The notes under the pieces are model-generated. The model had not been told where the DNA came from. It did no database searches and was given only the letters and a program-made list of their open reading frames with translations. From an uncultured bacterium (GTDB taxonomy: Bacteria > Cyanobacteriota > Vampirovibrionia > Gastranaerophilales > Gastranaerophilaceae), in assembly GCA_949299935.1 (NCBI GenBank), contig CASGCE010000008.1:27163-91162 (forward strand): a DNA stretch of 64,000 bases. The letters run 5' to 3'. Numbering within the stretch: position 1 is the stretch's first letter; each line of letters begins with the position of its first letter. This document shows, piece by piece, positions 1 to 9,243 of this stretch. The translations under genes were made by a program, and so were the position numbers.

Positions 1-474
1 GCAATAGGCGGGCTAAGTGTGGGTGAATCAAAGGAGATTATGAATCATTTTGTTGAACTTACTGCACCGTTGCTTCCGATTAACAAGCCGCGTTATCTTA
101 TGGGCGTCGGTACTCCGCAAGATTTGCTTGACGGGATTATCAGAGGGGTAGATATGTTTGATTGCGTATTACCTACCAGAAATGCCAGACACGGTTCTTT
201 TTTTACTTATGATGGCAAACGTAATATTAAAAATAAAGAATTTTATGATGATCCTCGTCCGCTTGAAAAAGATTGTGACTGCTATGCCTGTCAGAATCAT
301 TCCAGAGCTTATATCAGGCACTTGTGGCGTTGTGGTGAAAGCACGGCTTCTACTTTGCTGTCAATTCACAATATCAGATTTATGGTAGAATTTTCTCAAA
401 AATGTCGCGAGGCCATATTGGCGGATAAATTTGGGGATTTTTATAATAAACATTACTGTAATATGTTGAAATAA
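1..474 (+). CDS. tgt: queuine tRNA-ribosyltransferase, 3' part
   Basis: This is the C-terminal part of tRNA-guanine transglycosylase, which swaps guanine 34 for a queuine precursor in tRNAs with GUN anticodons. The frame is open from base 1, so the start lies outside the window. Visible motifs are FDCVLPTRNARHG, which carries the nucleophilic Asp and the tRNA-recognition Thr/Arg residues of the family, and a zinc site of the form CDCYAC followed by a His about 25 residues later. The C-terminus ends shortly after the zinc site, as usual for bacterial enzymes. It converges on the small unknown gene that follows. Identification is secure; only the N-terminal half is missing. Confidence 0.95.
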   Translation, partial: AIGGLSVGESKEIMNHFVELTAPLLPINKPRYLMGVGTPQDLLDGIIRGVDMFDCVLPTRNARHGSFFTYDGKRNIKNKEFYDDPRPLEKDCDCYACQNHSRAYIRHLWRCGESTASTLLSIHNIRFMVEFSQKCREAILADKFGDFYNKHYCNMLK

Positions 475-480
475 ATCCGC

Positions 481-975
481 TTAGGTTGTTCTATGCCCTG
501 TTTTAAGCTGATGATCAACGTTTGCTGTTCTTTGGTTTGCACTTAATTTACCTTTTATCAAGTGGTAAGAGACAACGCCTAACCCCAGTATTCCTGTAAT
601 AATCTTACCTTTTTTGCTTATATTCTTAATCGGGTGTTTGAATGCTTCAATTATGCTATTTCCTTTTTTTAGCCCTCTTGGCACAGCGCCAAAAGCCCAA
701 AAACTTGTAAGTGAAGCAGCAACTGTTAATGCTCCGTAACCAACCGCTTTGAATATTGCCTTGGTCATTTCACTTAATGTTGTGAAAAATTTGGCAATTT
801 TGCTCAAACCCTCTACAAATCCGGATTTTTTCTGTTTTTTAGTAGCTGCGTATGCATCTTGTTCTTGAGTAAGAGCTTTAGCTGCAGGCAGCTGTTGTAG
901 AGTTTTTTCTTGCTCTTGAACATCTTTAGGCATTTGTTGTTTGAAACTCATACTAGGATTGAAGTAAATTTGCAT
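481..975 (-). CDS. hypothetical membrane-associated protein, 164 aa
   Basis: I do not recognise this family. The start chosen is the ATG six bases inside a longer GTG frame, because AAGGAG lies five bases before it. The N-terminus (MQIYFNPSMSFKQ) has the I-x-F / S-F-K pattern that I associate, from memory, with many short proteins of Gastranaerophilales genomes. A Gln/Lys-rich hydrophilic stretch (residues 15-50) is followed by a hydrophobic, Gly/Ala-rich segment at about 70-95 and a second at about 122-138. No signal peptide and no catalytic motif are visible. It is convergent with tgt and lies downstream of mutS on the same strand, with an 82-bp gap. Function unknown. Confidence 0.6.
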   Translation of the reverse strand: MQIYFNPSMSFKQQMPKDVQEQEKTLQQLPAAKALTQEQDAYAATKKQKKSGFVEGLSKIAKFFTTLSEMTKAIFKAVGYGALTVAASLTSFWAFGAVPRGLKKGNSIIEAFKHPIKNISKKGKIITGILGLGVVSYHLIKGKLSANQRTANVDHQLKTGHRTT

Positions 976-1057
976 ACGCACTCCTTTTCTACTATATATA
1001 TTAAAACTTGTAAATATTTTTTTTGCTCATTTTATTCATAAAAATTTACAAATTTTA

Positions 1058-3631
1058 TCAATTAAACAAATTTAATTGAGGGATATCAGCTTCAAGGGTG
1101 TCAGACTTTTTGCGAGTGGATAGATTATTCGAAAAATCGCGTTGCATTTTATTCATCAAATCCTGGGAACGTTTGATAACAATATTTGGAAGTCCTGCCA
1201 TTTTAGCGACCTGAATTCCGTAACTTTTGCTTGCACCGCCCTGTACAATTTTACGTAAAAATTCTATTTCACCGTTTTGTTCGGCAACGGTTATCCGGTA
1301 ATTTTTTATTTGCGGGTAAGTATTTGTCATAACATTAAGTTCGTGGTAATGAGTTGCAAAAATACAGCGGGATTTTATTTTTGTTGCGATATATTCTGCT
1401 ACAGCCCAAGCGATTGCGACCCCGTCATAGGTACTTGTTCCGCGTCCGATTTCGTCGAGCAAGATAAAGCTTTTTTCTGTTGCTGAGTTTAAGATGCAGG
1501 CTGTTTCTATCATTTCCACCATAAATGTGGATTGCCCTAAGGTTAAGTCATCGGATGCGCCTACTCGGGTAAAAATTTTATCAAAAACACCAATTTTTGC
1601 GTAATCTGCCGGAACCCAAGAACCTATTTGTGCAAGTATTCCAATTAAAGCGTTTTGGCGCATATAAGTTGATTTACCTGCCATATTAGGACCTGTCAGT
1701 ATCATAAATTGTGTAGTGTCAAGGGAATTGCTTTTCAAGGTCAAATCATTTGGCACGTATTCTCCGAGAGGCAGTATTTTTTCCAAAACCGGATGTCTGC
1801 CGTTTTTAACTATAAAATCATCAGATTCATCGACAATCGGTTTTGTATAATTATTTTCCACGGCAATTTCAGCCAGAGATGTTGAAACGTCCAAAACCGC
1901 CACTGACTCTGCAATTTCTCGAATTTTTGTTACATACTCTTTTGAGTAATCTCGAAAATCATTATAAAGCTTATATTCCAGCTCAGTGGACTTGAAGCGT
2001 GCTGAAAGAACATCATCCTCGTGTTTTTTCAATTCTTCTGTAATAAATCTTTCGGCATTTGTAAGAGTTTGTTTTCTTATGTAATTTTCGGGTGCCATAT
2101 TTATGTTAGCATTTGTAATTTCAATAAAATATCCGAAAACTTTATTATAACCGACTTTCAAATTCTTAATTCCGGTTTTTTCTCGTTCGGTTTCTTCAAA
2201 TTTTTTGAGCCATTCTTCTCCGCCGGTAAGCAAATCCCTGAAATAATCCAGTTCACCATTCACATTATCTTTGATTATACCGCCTTCTTTGATATGTACA
2301 GGCGGATTATCAATAATTGTTTTTTCTATAAGATCTGCGTAAATAGATATATCTTGGCGGTAATTTTCAATTTTTTCAAACGGATTATTATCCAGATTTT
2401 TAGCGATATCCAAAATTTCAGGCAAAGCCTGTAGCGAGGTTTTCAAACCTATGAAGTCACGTGGTGTGGCGCTGCTGTTGCTTATTCTTGTTGAAAGTCT
2501 TTGAATATCCTGGATTTTTTCAAGTTTTATCGAAAGTTCACGTCTTAAGGTTCCTTTTTCCACCAGTTCGGATACCGCATCTTGACGCTTCTGTATGTCC
2601 TCAACTTTTTTTAATGGCTGACAGATTCGGCTTCTTAAAAGTCTTGCACCCATGTTTGTTCTTGTTTTATCAATAGACCATAAAAGTGAACCGTATTTAT
2701 TTTTTTCCCGCATTGTTTCGGTTAATTCTAAATTTTTTCTTGTATTTACGTCGATAAGCATGTATTCGGAAAGTTCATAGTGCTCAATTCTTTCAAATTT
2801 GGGCATGTTTCCTTTTTGGGTTTCCCAGATGTATGATAAAAGCGCGCCTGCCGCACGGAAACCTGATTTGCAGCTTGCATATCCGAATGCTTCCAAACTT
2901 TTGGTCTCAAAAACCGCTTTCAAATTGCTTTCGGCAAATGCAGGCTCAAACACTGAGGGAGGTATCTTTGAACAATTATAAATCTTTGTTATATTTTCGG
3001 GCAGGTCAATTTTTTCATCAGGCACAATTTGAAAAGGTTTAATTTCTTCACGAATTGAGGGAGCTATTATTTCTGCTGGGTTAAGCCTTGCAAGCTCTGC
3101 AATAATTAAATCCAAAGAAGCTTGTGTTACCTTGAATTCGCCTGTCGAAATATCTGTATATGCAAAGCCATAAAGTCCGTTTTTTTCATCATTATACATT
3201 GCACAGATATAGTTGTTGGTATTTTGTTCAAGAAAATTGCTTTCGACAATGGTGCCGGCTGTTATAATCCTTGTTACACCACGTTTAACGAGATCTTTTG
3301 TATACTTAGGATCTTCAAGTTGTTCACAGATGGCGACTTTAATATTTTTTTGCACAAGCTTTTCAATGTAAGTATCTGCGGCTTTGGCTGGTATTCCGGC
3401 GAGCGGTATTCTTCCCAAATCCCCGGCATCTTTGCTGGTTAATGTTAATTCCAATGCCTTTGACAATTTTAGTGCGTCTTCAAAAAAAGTTTCATAAAAA
3501 TCGCCCAGCCTGTACAAAAGCAGCATGTTCGGATTTTCGCGCTTTATTTCCAAATACTGGCGCATGACCGGCGTGGTATCTTCCGGTATTACTTCCCAGC
3601 TATTTATATTGTTGATTTCCATTTTTGTCAT
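1058..3631 (-). CDS. mutS: DNA mismatch repair protein MutS
   Basis: MutS recognises mismatches and small loops as a dimeric ATPase clamp. At 857 residues it has the normal length. The N-terminal mismatch-binding domain carries GDFYETFFEDA with the Phe-x-Glu wedge residues, and the C-terminal ATPase domain carries Walker A GPNMAGKST near residue 648 and the Walker B/signature region LLDEIGRGTSTYDG. The second Met (MEINNINSW) three codons in is an alternative start; neither has a clear Shine-Dalgarno site, and a TATAAT lies only 12 bases upstream of the first ATG, so the 5' leader would be very short. The window also holds mutS2, which is a different protein. Confidence 0.96.
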   Translation of the reverse strand: MTKMEINNINSWEVIPEDTTPVMRQYLEIKRENPNMLLLYRLGDFYETFFEDALKLSKALELTLTSKDAGDLGRIPLAGIPAKAADTYIEKLVQKNIKVAICEQLEDPKYTKDLVKRGVTRIITAGTIVESNFLEQNTNNYICAMYNDEKNGLYGFAYTDISTGEFKVTQASLDLIIAELARLNPAEIIAPSIREEIKPFQIVPDEKIDLPENITKIYNCSKIPPSVFEPAFAESNLKAVFETKSLEAFGYASCKSGFRAAGALLSYIWETQKGNMPKFERIEHYELSEYMLIDVNTRKNLELTETMREKNKYGSLLWSIDKTRTNMGARLLRSRICQPLKKVEDIQKRQDAVSELVEKGTLRRELSIKLEKIQDIQRLSTRISNSSATPRDFIGLKTSLQALPEILDIAKNLDNNPFEKIENYRQDISIYADLIEKTIIDNPPVHIKEGGIIKDNVNGELDYFRDLLTGGEEWLKKFEETEREKTGIKNLKVGYNKVFGYFIEITNANINMAPENYIRKQTLTNAERFITEELKKHEDDVLSARFKSTELEYKLYNDFRDYSKEYVTKIREIAESVAVLDVSTSLAEIAVENNYTKPIVDESDDFIVKNGRHPVLEKILPLGEYVPNDLTLKSNSLDTTQFMILTGPNMAGKSTYMRQNALIGILAQIGSWVPADYAKIGVFDKIFTRVGASDDLTLGQSTFMVEMIETACILNSATEKSFILLDEIGRGTSTYDGVAIAWAVAEYIATKIKSRCIFATHYHELNVMTNTYPQIKNYRITVAEQNGEIEFLRKIVQGGASKSYGIQVAKMAGLPNIVIKRSQDLMNKMQRDFSNNLSTRKKSDTLEADIPQLNLFN

Positions 3632-3702
3632 ATCTATAATACTATTATACCATCAAAAATTTGTTAGAATTATATCGGGTCAAAAAAAAGAAGGAATTTA
3701 AT

Positions 3703-4305
3703 ATGATTGGTTGTCTGAGAAATGTCATTAGAGCTGTTGTTATAACTCTTGCTATTGTGGGTTTTATGTCACTTGGCGGTAAGGAGCTTATTGGCGGCTG
3801 GATTGGAAATTGGTTAAATCCTTCACCTGAAGTTTTGCTTGAAAGGGCTAAAAAAGTCGGTGATTTCTCGAAAATTAATGATGAATTTGAAATAGAAAAA
3901 GCCTCGGGGATTTTGGGTTATAATGCAGTGATAGCGGAGCATAAAGCATCAGGACAAAAAATGCTTGTTGTTGATACCGGTGAAAAGGTTATATTGACTG
4001 CCGAAGACATAAAATCTGATAATGTTGAGGAAAAATTGCGTAATTCTGTTAAGAAATTTAAATACCAAACATTTTCGATCAATGATATATCCGTTACAAA
4101 ACGCGGAACACTTTTTTCATATGGTAAATCAGCACCTTATATCAAATTTGAAGCTAAAGTTAAAAAATTTCCGATAGGGGATGTGGCTGGTATAATTTCT
4201 GTTGTTGAAGATTCCGAAGGCAATGATAGATTACTTTTATCAGTTTCCGAGAAGGAAAAATATTCTCAACTTATTGCGGATGAGTTTTTTAAAAATGTTA
4301 AATAA
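3703..4305 (+). CDS. hypothetical membrane-anchored protein, 200 aa
   Basis: Unrecognised protein. The ATG was chosen because AAGGAATT lies just upstream; the frame itself extends 14 codons further to a TTG. Residues 5-28 (VIRAVVITLAIVGFMSLGG) form an uncleaved signal-anchor or signal peptide. The rest is soluble and rich in Lys, Glu and Asp, with alternating short beta-like segments, so an extracytoplasmic domain is likely. It is divergent from mutS and followed after 36 bp by another unknown small gene. No motif suggests an enzyme. Confidence 0.6.
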   Translation: MIGCLRNVIRAVVITLAIVGFMSLGGKELIGGWIGNWLNPSPEVLLERAKKVGDFSKINDEFEIEKASGILGYNAVIAEHKASGQKMLVVDTGEKVILTAEDIKSDNVEEKLRNSVKKFKYQTFSINDISVTKRGTLFSYGKSAPYIKFEAKVKKFPIGDVAGIISVVEDSEGNDRLLLSVSEKEKYSQLIADEFFKNVK

Positions 4306-4307
4306 TG

Positions 4308-4335
4308 TTGCTTTTTTTAAATAAAAGGGTATAAT
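4308..4335 (+). promoter_or_regulatory. possible promoter for a leaderless small gene
   Basis: TTGCTT (4308-4313), a 16-bp spacer and a perfect TATAAT (4330-4335). Only six bases separate the -10 box from the ATG at 4342, so transcription would start at or next to the start codon. The -35 is weak (3 of 6). No Shine-Dalgarno site is visible upstream of the ATG. Confidence 0.45.
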
Positions 4336-4341
4336 ATATCT

Positions 4342-4545
4342 ATGGATGAGAATCGTGAATATGATAAATTTACCAAATATCTTGCTAAGGAATACTTTAC
4401 TATTAATGAAGTAAGAAAATTTGTTGAAAGTGATTTTGTTGTGAATGTTACACAGGAAGGACAAGATCCTAAACACAAAAACTACGTGAAATATTCGGTT
4501 AAGCTTGTAGATGGTGACGTATATTACGTTTATGTTAAACCGTGA
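4342..4545 (+). CDS. hypothetical small protein, 67 aa
   Basis: A short, charged protein with no hydrophobic segment. The C-terminal half alternates hydrophobic and polar residues (KYSVKLVDGDVYYVYVKP), which suggests a small beta-sheet fold. No known domain is recognised. There is no Shine-Dalgarno sequence; the -10-like TATAAT ends six bases before the ATG, which fits a leaderless mRNA. Codon use resembles that of its neighbours. The 177 bp after it, up to the end of ricT, contain no gene that I can support. Confidence 0.5.
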   Translation: MDENREYDKFTKYLAKEYFTINEVRKFVESDFVVNVTQEGQDPKHKNYVKYSVKLVDGDVYYVYVKP

Positions 4546-4722
4546 TAAATTTTGTGGTTTTAGATTTCGGAAGAAGATTTACACAATAAATCCGGCTCTG
4601 GCATGGATGCAGGTGATTTTGCTTGCTTTTTACGATATTTTACGCGGTAAAGGGGATATTTATTTCAGGATTGGGCTTGTAGGGTGTGCAAAACCCTCGC
4701 GTTGTGTAAAGACTTTAATTTA

Positions 4723-5655
4723 CTATATATTTCCGGTTGAGCTGTTTTTGTCATCCTCAAGCTGTTTAATATCAATATTTAGCTCGTCTTCTTCAACGTA
4801 AGATGTGTTAAGTGGCTGAATATCAATTTCAACGTTAACATCAGCATCAACCATTTCAATATCAGTCTTAAGAAATTCCTTGACTTTGCCGTCTTCAGTT
4901 TTAACCGCAACTTTTCCGCTCAAAAATTGCAAATAACATACTTTGCCGAGACCTTCGGGGGTCATAACGGATGATCCAACAGGTGGCATGCCTTTGGCTG
5001 CATCTATGTAGTTTGAATATTCATATGTTAAGCAGCACAATAACCGCCCGCAAGTACCGGAAATTTTCCCCGGAGTAATCGGCATTCCTTGATCTTTGGC
5101 AAGTTTCACATTAATTGTGGCAAATTTCCTTAGAAAACTTGAGCAGCAAAATGGTCTCCCGCATATTCCCATACCGTCGACAATTGAGGTTTCATCTCTG
5201 ACACCGATATGTCTTAAATCTATTCGGACACGCGTAAATACTTGTGTTAAATCTTTTAATAACGCCCTAAAATCTACACGTTCTGGTGCGGTGTAATAAA
5301 ATGTAATCTTTTTTCTGTCAAAAGTTATTCTGCATTGTACAAGATTCATATTCAAACCGTGCTGCTTTACAAGCTCTTGACACTTAAAAAATGAGGTTAC
5401 TTCCTCTTTTTTAATATCATCAAGTGTCTGTAAATCTTTTTGTGATAAAACTCTTATTACAGGCAAAGGCTCAGGTGTTATGTCGCTTTTTTCCCAACTT
5501 TGGGAAATTTCGGAATTAACAACGAAAACTTTTAGGGCTTCTTCTCCCTTTTCGGTTCTCACTATTACAAGCTGCCCATCTTCAAGATGAATTGTTTCCG
5601 GCACTGTTAGGGGATAAAATGTGTTTTTAAGGTATCTTACTGCAAATTTATACAT
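4723..5655 (-). CDS. ricT: PSP1-domain protein, RicT/YaaT type
   Basis: A member of the PSP1 C-terminal family, named YaaT or RicT in Bacillus, where it joins RicA and RicF in a complex that affects RNase Y-dependent mRNA processing. The family signature is visible as GICGRPFCCSSFL (about residues 165-177) and GTCGRLLCCLTYE (about 200-212), two Cys-rich loops. The length (310 aa) fits, with an acidic tail. The gene overlaps the 3' end of gpsA by 8 bp, so it is translationally coupled to it. No ricA or ricF is present in the window, so the Bacillus role cannot be assumed here. Confidence 0.85.
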   Translation of the reverse strand: MYKFAVRYLKNTFYPLTVPETIHLEDGQLVIVRTEKGEEALKVFVVNSEISQSWEKSDITPEPLPVIRVLSQKDLQTLDDIKKEEVTSFFKCQELVKQHGLNMNLVQCRITFDRKKITFYYTAPERVDFRALLKDLTQVFTRVRIDLRHIGVRDETSIVDGMGICGRPFCCSSFLRKFATINVKLAKDQGMPITPGKISGTCGRLLCCLTYEYSNYIDAAKGMPPVGSSVMTPEGLGKVCYLQFLSGKVAVKTEDGKVKEFLKTDIEMVDADVNVEIDIQPLNTSYVEEDELNIDIKQLEDDKNSSTGNI

Positions 5656-6649
5656 ATTTTTCTTCTTCTTTTAACTTCCTATTCATTAATTTTTCCAATA
5701 ACTTTTGCGGAGTTATATCAGTATAGACCGCTTCATATATAGCGTTAGACACCGGTACTTCAATATTGAGCTTTTGAGCAAGTTCGCAAATTGCTTTTGA
5801 GGTTTTTACACCTTCTGCTACAGAGCCGAGCTCATTCAGAATATCCTCGATTTTTTTGCCTTGTCCGAGCATTGCACCTACTGTATAATTTCTTGACATA
5901 GGGCTTGAGCAAGTCGCAATTAAATCACCCATGCCTGAAAGTCCGTACAGTGTTGATGGATTTGCTCCAAGCCTGATGCTAACTCTTACAATTTCCGCCA
6001 TCCCGCGGGTTAAAAGCGTACCGGTACAATTATCACCTAAATCCATTGCGTGTGCAAACCCTGATGCAATTGCTATTACATTCTTCAGGCTCCCGCCCAG
6101 TTCTACACCCACTACGTCATTATTTGTATATAGTCTGAATCTGCCGGGGACATTTAGTGCTTGTTGAACAAATTCTGCTGTTTCAATATCTTCACTAGCT
6201 ATACATGCTGCTGTGGGCTTTGATTGCAAAACTTCTTTTGCTAATGTCGGTCCTGATAAAATCGCCAGTTTTTGTTTGGGCAAAACCTCTTTTATTACTT
6301 CGCTCATTCTCATTAACGACGGTAGTTCAATGCCCTTTGAGGCATTTACAAGAATTTGATCCGAATTTATTCCGGAATTCTTTAAATTCTCACAAACACT
6401 CCTTGTACCTGATGTTGATACTACATTTAAAATTATATCCGCTCCTTTGATGGCGGTGTTCATATCAGATGTTATATTGACTTTATTTGAAAGTTGTACT
6501 TCTAATGGTTTTGAAGTGTGTTTGTTGGTTATTAAATCCTCTGATAAATCCTTTTGCCTGCCCCAAACGGTTATTTCCTCAAAATTATCAGTCAAAAGCC
6601 ATGCTAATGTTAACCCCCAACATCCTGCTCCAAGTACCGTAAGTTTCAT
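5648..6649 (-). CDS. gpsA: glycerol-3-phosphate dehydrogenase [NAD(P)+]
   Basis: Reduces dihydroxyacetone phosphate to sn-glycerol 3-phosphate for phospholipid synthesis in the cytoplasm. The Rossmann nucleotide-binding loop is GAGCWGLTLA at residues 7-16 (the family usually has GxGxWGTALA). The catalytic-domain motif GGSLKNVIAIASG includes the conserved Lys, and SRNYTVG is also present. At 333 aa the length is normal. AAGGAG stands just before the ATG. It lies 9 bp after murQ and overlaps ricT, within a leftward operon that begins at the thioredoxin gene or at ribH. Confidence 0.95.
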   Translation of the reverse strand: MKLTVLGAGCWGLTLAWLLTDNFEEITVWGRQKDLSEDLITNKHTSKPLEVQLSNKVNITSDMNTAIKGADIILNVVSTSGTRSVCENLKNSGINSDQILVNASKGIELPSLMRMSEVIKEVLPKQKLAILSGPTLAKEVLQSKPTAACIASEDIETAEFVQQALNVPGRFRLYTNNDVVGVELGGSLKNVIAIASGFAHAMDLGDNCTGTLLTRGMAEIVRVSIRLGANPSTLYGLSGMGDLIATCSSPMSRNYTVGAMLGQGKKIEDILNELGSVAEGVKTSKAICELAQKLNIEVPVSNAIYEAVYTDITPQKLLEKLMNRKLKEEEKYV

Positions 6650-6658
6650 AGTCTCTCC

Positions 6659-7549
6659 TTATACCACCGCTTTATAAATTATTTTTCTTAAAACTCCACC
6701 GTGTTTTTTTAGCTCACTCCTGGCTTCGTCTATACTAATCTTCATCATTATTGACACAATCGCGGTTTTTATTTCCCAGTCACATTTTAAAAGTGTCGAA
6801 AGTGCATCTGCCAGACTTACTCCAGCAATTTGACCCACAATCCGTATTGCACGATCCTTTAATTTTTCATTAACTGCCTTCAGATCAATCATAAAATTTT
6901 CATATGTTTTGCCGATTTTAATCATCGAACCTGTGGAAAGCATATTTAAAATCATCTTTTGAGCAGTACCTGCTTTAAGTCGGCTTGAACCTGCTATAAC
7001 TTCAGGCCCTACTTCAACGCAGATTACCAATCCGGCTTCTTCCGCTATTCTCCCGTTTGAGTTGCATGTTATGGCGATAGTCTTGGAACCCGCTTCTTCT
7101 GCTTGCTGCAAAACTCCTAAAAGATATTTAGGATTGCCGCTTGCAGATATGACAACGCATACATCTTTGTCAGTTAAGACTTTTGCATCATTTACACCTA
7201 AATCAAAGTTATCCTCGGCACCTTCAACTGAATACAAAAATGCATCTTTACCTCCGGCAATTTTTCCTTGTACCATATCGTACGGTACGCTAAAAGTCGG
7301 TGGGCATTCTGAAGCATCTAATATACCAAGTCTGCCTGATGTACCAGCACCAAAATAAAACAATCTCCCACCTTTTAAAAATTGTTTTGCAATTATATCT
7401 ATCGCTTCTGCTATATGTTCAGCTTCGTCCTCTACCGCAAGCGCAACAAGTTTGTCCTCCTCGTTCATTTTTTTTACCATATCAACAGTAGACAACAAAT
7501 CAATGTTTTTGGTATTCTCATTCCTATACTCTGTTATTGCTTCGCTCAT
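6659..7549 (-). CDS. murQ: N-acetylmuramic acid 6-phosphate etherase
   Basis: Cleaves the lactyl ether of MurNAc 6-phosphate to give GlcNAc 6-phosphate and D-lactate during recycling of the cell wall. The SIS-domain motifs are clear: GAGTSGRLGILDASE near residue 70, ISASGNPKYLLG, and the GSSRLKAGTAQK loop near 195. The start is the ATG preceded by AGGGGG rather than the TTG-type start six codons upstream. It begins 17 bp after ribH. No MurNAc PTS transporter or GlcNAc-6-P deacetylase lies nearby, so it probably acts on recycled rather than imported muropeptides. Confidence 0.94.
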   Translation of the reverse strand: MSEAITEYRNENTKNIDLLSTVDMVKKMNEEDKLVALAVEDEAEHIAEAIDIIAKQFLKGGRLFYFGAGTSGRLGILDASECPPTFSVPYDMVQGKIAGGKDAFLYSVEGAEDNFDLGVNDAKVLTDKDVCVVISASGNPKYLLGVLQQAEEAGSKTIAITCNSNGRIAEEAGLVICVEVGPEVIAGSSRLKAGTAQKMILNMLSTGSMIKIGKTYENFMIDLKAVNEKLKDRAIRIVGQIAGVSLADALSTLLKCDWEIKTAIVSIMMKISIDEARSELKKHGGVLRKIIYKAVV

Positions 7550-7566
7550 TTTTCCCCCTGAAAACA

Positions 7567-8028
7567 CTATATTAATTTAAACAGATTGGCCATTTCTATT
7601 GCGGCTTTTGCTGCGTCAGCGCCTTTGTTACCTGCTTTGGTTCCGGCTCTTTCTATTGCTTGTTCTATGTTATCGGTTGTTAATATCCCGAATATTACAG
7701 GAATATTAGTCGCTAATGCTACTTGTCCAATACCTTTTGAAACCTCTGCACTTACATATTCAAAATGCGGTGTTGAACCTTTTATTATTGCACCTAATGT
7801 TATGACTGCATCATATTCACCGCTTCCTGCAAACTTCTTCGCCGCAAGCGGTATCTCAAATGCACCAGGAACTTTTACTATGTCAATATTAGTTTCCTTT
7901 ACTCCGTGACGTTTTAGTTCATCTATTGCGCCTGACAATAGCTTTGAAACAATAAAATCATTAAATCTTGAGATTATTATACAGAATCTTTCTCCTGCTG
8001 TCGTTAGTTGACCTTCGTATGTTTTCAT
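7567..8028 (-). CDS. ribH: 6,7-dimethyl-8-ribityllumazine synthase
   Basis: Condenses 5-amino-6-ribitylaminouracil with 3,4-dihydroxy-2-butanone 4-phosphate in riboflavin synthesis; the enzyme normally forms hollow oligomers. The phosphate and substrate sites are visible as [15 protein letters not shown] and [13 protein letters not shown], the last with the conserved His. The start at MKTYEG was chosen over a frame eight codons longer because AAAGGAG lies 9 bases before it. At 153 aa the length is typical. No other rib gene is in the window, so the pathway is dispersed; no FMN riboswitch is visible upstream. Confidence 0.95.
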   Translation of the reverse strand: MKTYEGQLTTAGERFCIIISRFNDFIVSKLLSGAIDELKRHGVKETNIDIVKVPGAFEIPLAAKKFAGSGEYDAVITLGAIIKGSTPHFEYVSAEVSKGIGQVALATNIPVIFGILTTDNIEQAIERAGTKAGNKGADAAKAAIEMANLFKLI

Positions 8029-8068
8029 CTTAATATACTCCTTTGCATACATTGTACACCACAGAGCC

Positions 8069-8764
8069 CTATTTTACAATAAGTGGTACGAAAATCTTAT
8101 AAAAAATATATAATGATGCCAGAATAAGCAATATTCCGCTTATTTTCATTAAAATATCGGAAATTTTGTGAAAATTTTGTTGATTTTTAAGCCCTGATGT
8201 CAAAAAGCCGGCAATTATCAGTATAAGTCCTTGACCGAGTGAAAATAAAAATAACATTATTATTGCATTTATTATGTTGGCTGAAAGTGATGCAAAGGCC
8301 ATTATTCCAGCCAAAATAGGTGTCGAACACGGTGTTCCGATTAGCGCAAATACTCCACCTAATATTATCGGATACAAATATGTATGTTGATTTTTGTTTT
8401 TGGGCACCTCTTTTATCAGTACCGGAAGCTCAAAATCTATTATGCCTATAAGTTTTAAACCCATTATTAACAGTATTGATGCCAGTATTAAAGCAAAATA
8501 ACTGTTTGATACAAAAACTTTTCCTGTTATTGCACATATTATGCCCAGTATTGAAAATATTATAGCTGTCCCCAATACGAAAAAAATCATCTGCAGCAAA
8601 GTTTTTGCCGGTTTTGCACTTGAGTATCCTCCAATGTAGCCTATTATTATCGGAAGCATTGCTAATGAGCACGGTGATATTGAGGCTATTAAACCTCCCA
8701 GAAATGATATCGCAAAAAGTATCAGCGTGCTTGTGTTGGTTGTAAAAATATCACCGTAATCCAT
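8069..8764 (-). CDS. ccdA: CcdA-type thiol-disulfide transmembrane transporter
   Basis: A six-helix membrane protein of the CcdA/DsbD-beta family that moves reducing equivalents from cytoplasmic thioredoxin across the inner membrane. The two redox Cys motifs are present: [10 protein letters not shown] in the first helix and GTPCSTPIL in the fourth, both with the flanking prolines of the family. The length (231 aa) is normal. Its ATG overlaps the stop codon of the thioredoxin-like gene by one base, so the membrane transporter and its periplasmic partner are made together. It could serve cytochrome c maturation or periplasmic disulfide reduction; no cytochrome genes are nearby. Confidence 0.9.
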   Translation of the reverse strand: MDYGDIFTTNTSTLILFAISFLGGLIASISPCSLAMLPIIIGYIGGYSSAKPAKTLLQMIFFVLGTAIIFSILGIICAITGKVFVSNSYFALILASILLIMGLKLIGIIDFELPVLIKEVPKNKNQHTYLYPIILGGVFALIGTPCSTPILAGIMAFASLSANIINAIIMLFLFSLGQGLILIIAGFLTSGLKNQQNFHKISDILMKISGILLILASLYIFYKIFVPLIVK

Positions 8765-9159
8765 TAATTAAGACCTTTCAGATATGCTTCCAACTCGTCT
8801 TTTTCTATGGCACCTTCTATACGTTTTGTCATTTTACCTGTTGAATCGAGTAATATTACCGTAGGCACAAGGGTTACGTTGTATTTCTCAATCTGTTCAT
8901 TTGTAAATGAGTTTCGATCTTGTACCGGTATTTCTGTCAGAATTATTTTACCTTCATATTTTGGAAATATTTCTTTAAAAATTTTGTCCATTTTTTGACA
9001 ATCCAAACACATTGTTGATGTGAATTTTATCACTTGCGGAATGCCGCTTTGTTCCGTATTGGTCGTTTGGGCTGTCGTAGCAGCCGATTTTGTAAGTGCC
9101 ATATAGCATATTATGGGCACTGCTATTATTAGCAATATTGTTATCAAATTTTTTCTCAT
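8764..9159 (-). CDS. membrane-anchored thioredoxin-like protein
   Basis: A periplasmic thioredoxin-fold reductase with an N-terminal anchor (residues 5-22). The active site is TMCLDCQK, a CxxC with the unusual middle pair Leu-Asp, and the cis-Pro loop is VTLVPTVILLD. AAAGGAG lies before the ATG. Overlap with ccdA makes it the likely partner that takes electrons from CcdA and reduces periplasmic disulfides. It resembles TlpA/ResA-type proteins but lacks their longer insert (131 aa). The substrate is unknown. Confidence 0.85.
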   Translation of the reverse strand: MRKNLITILLIIAVPIICYMALTKSAATTAQTTNTEQSGIPQVIKFTSTMCLDCQKMDKIFKEIFPKYEGKIILTEIPVQDRNSFTNEQIEKYNVTLVPTVILLDSTGKMTKRIEGAIEKDELEAYLKGLN

Positions 9160-9243
9160 AATTTACTCCTTTTGACTTCTATATTAGCATAAAACAAAAA
9201 GAAAATATCAATAACCACATGTGGGTAATGTTTCGGGTTAATA

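Noticed and set aside
4511..4801. 96-codon rightward open frame
   Set aside because: It begins inside the small gene at 4342 and ends over the 3' end of ricT, has no ribosome site, and its C-terminus is a Ser/Phe run that is just the complement of the acidic RicT tail.
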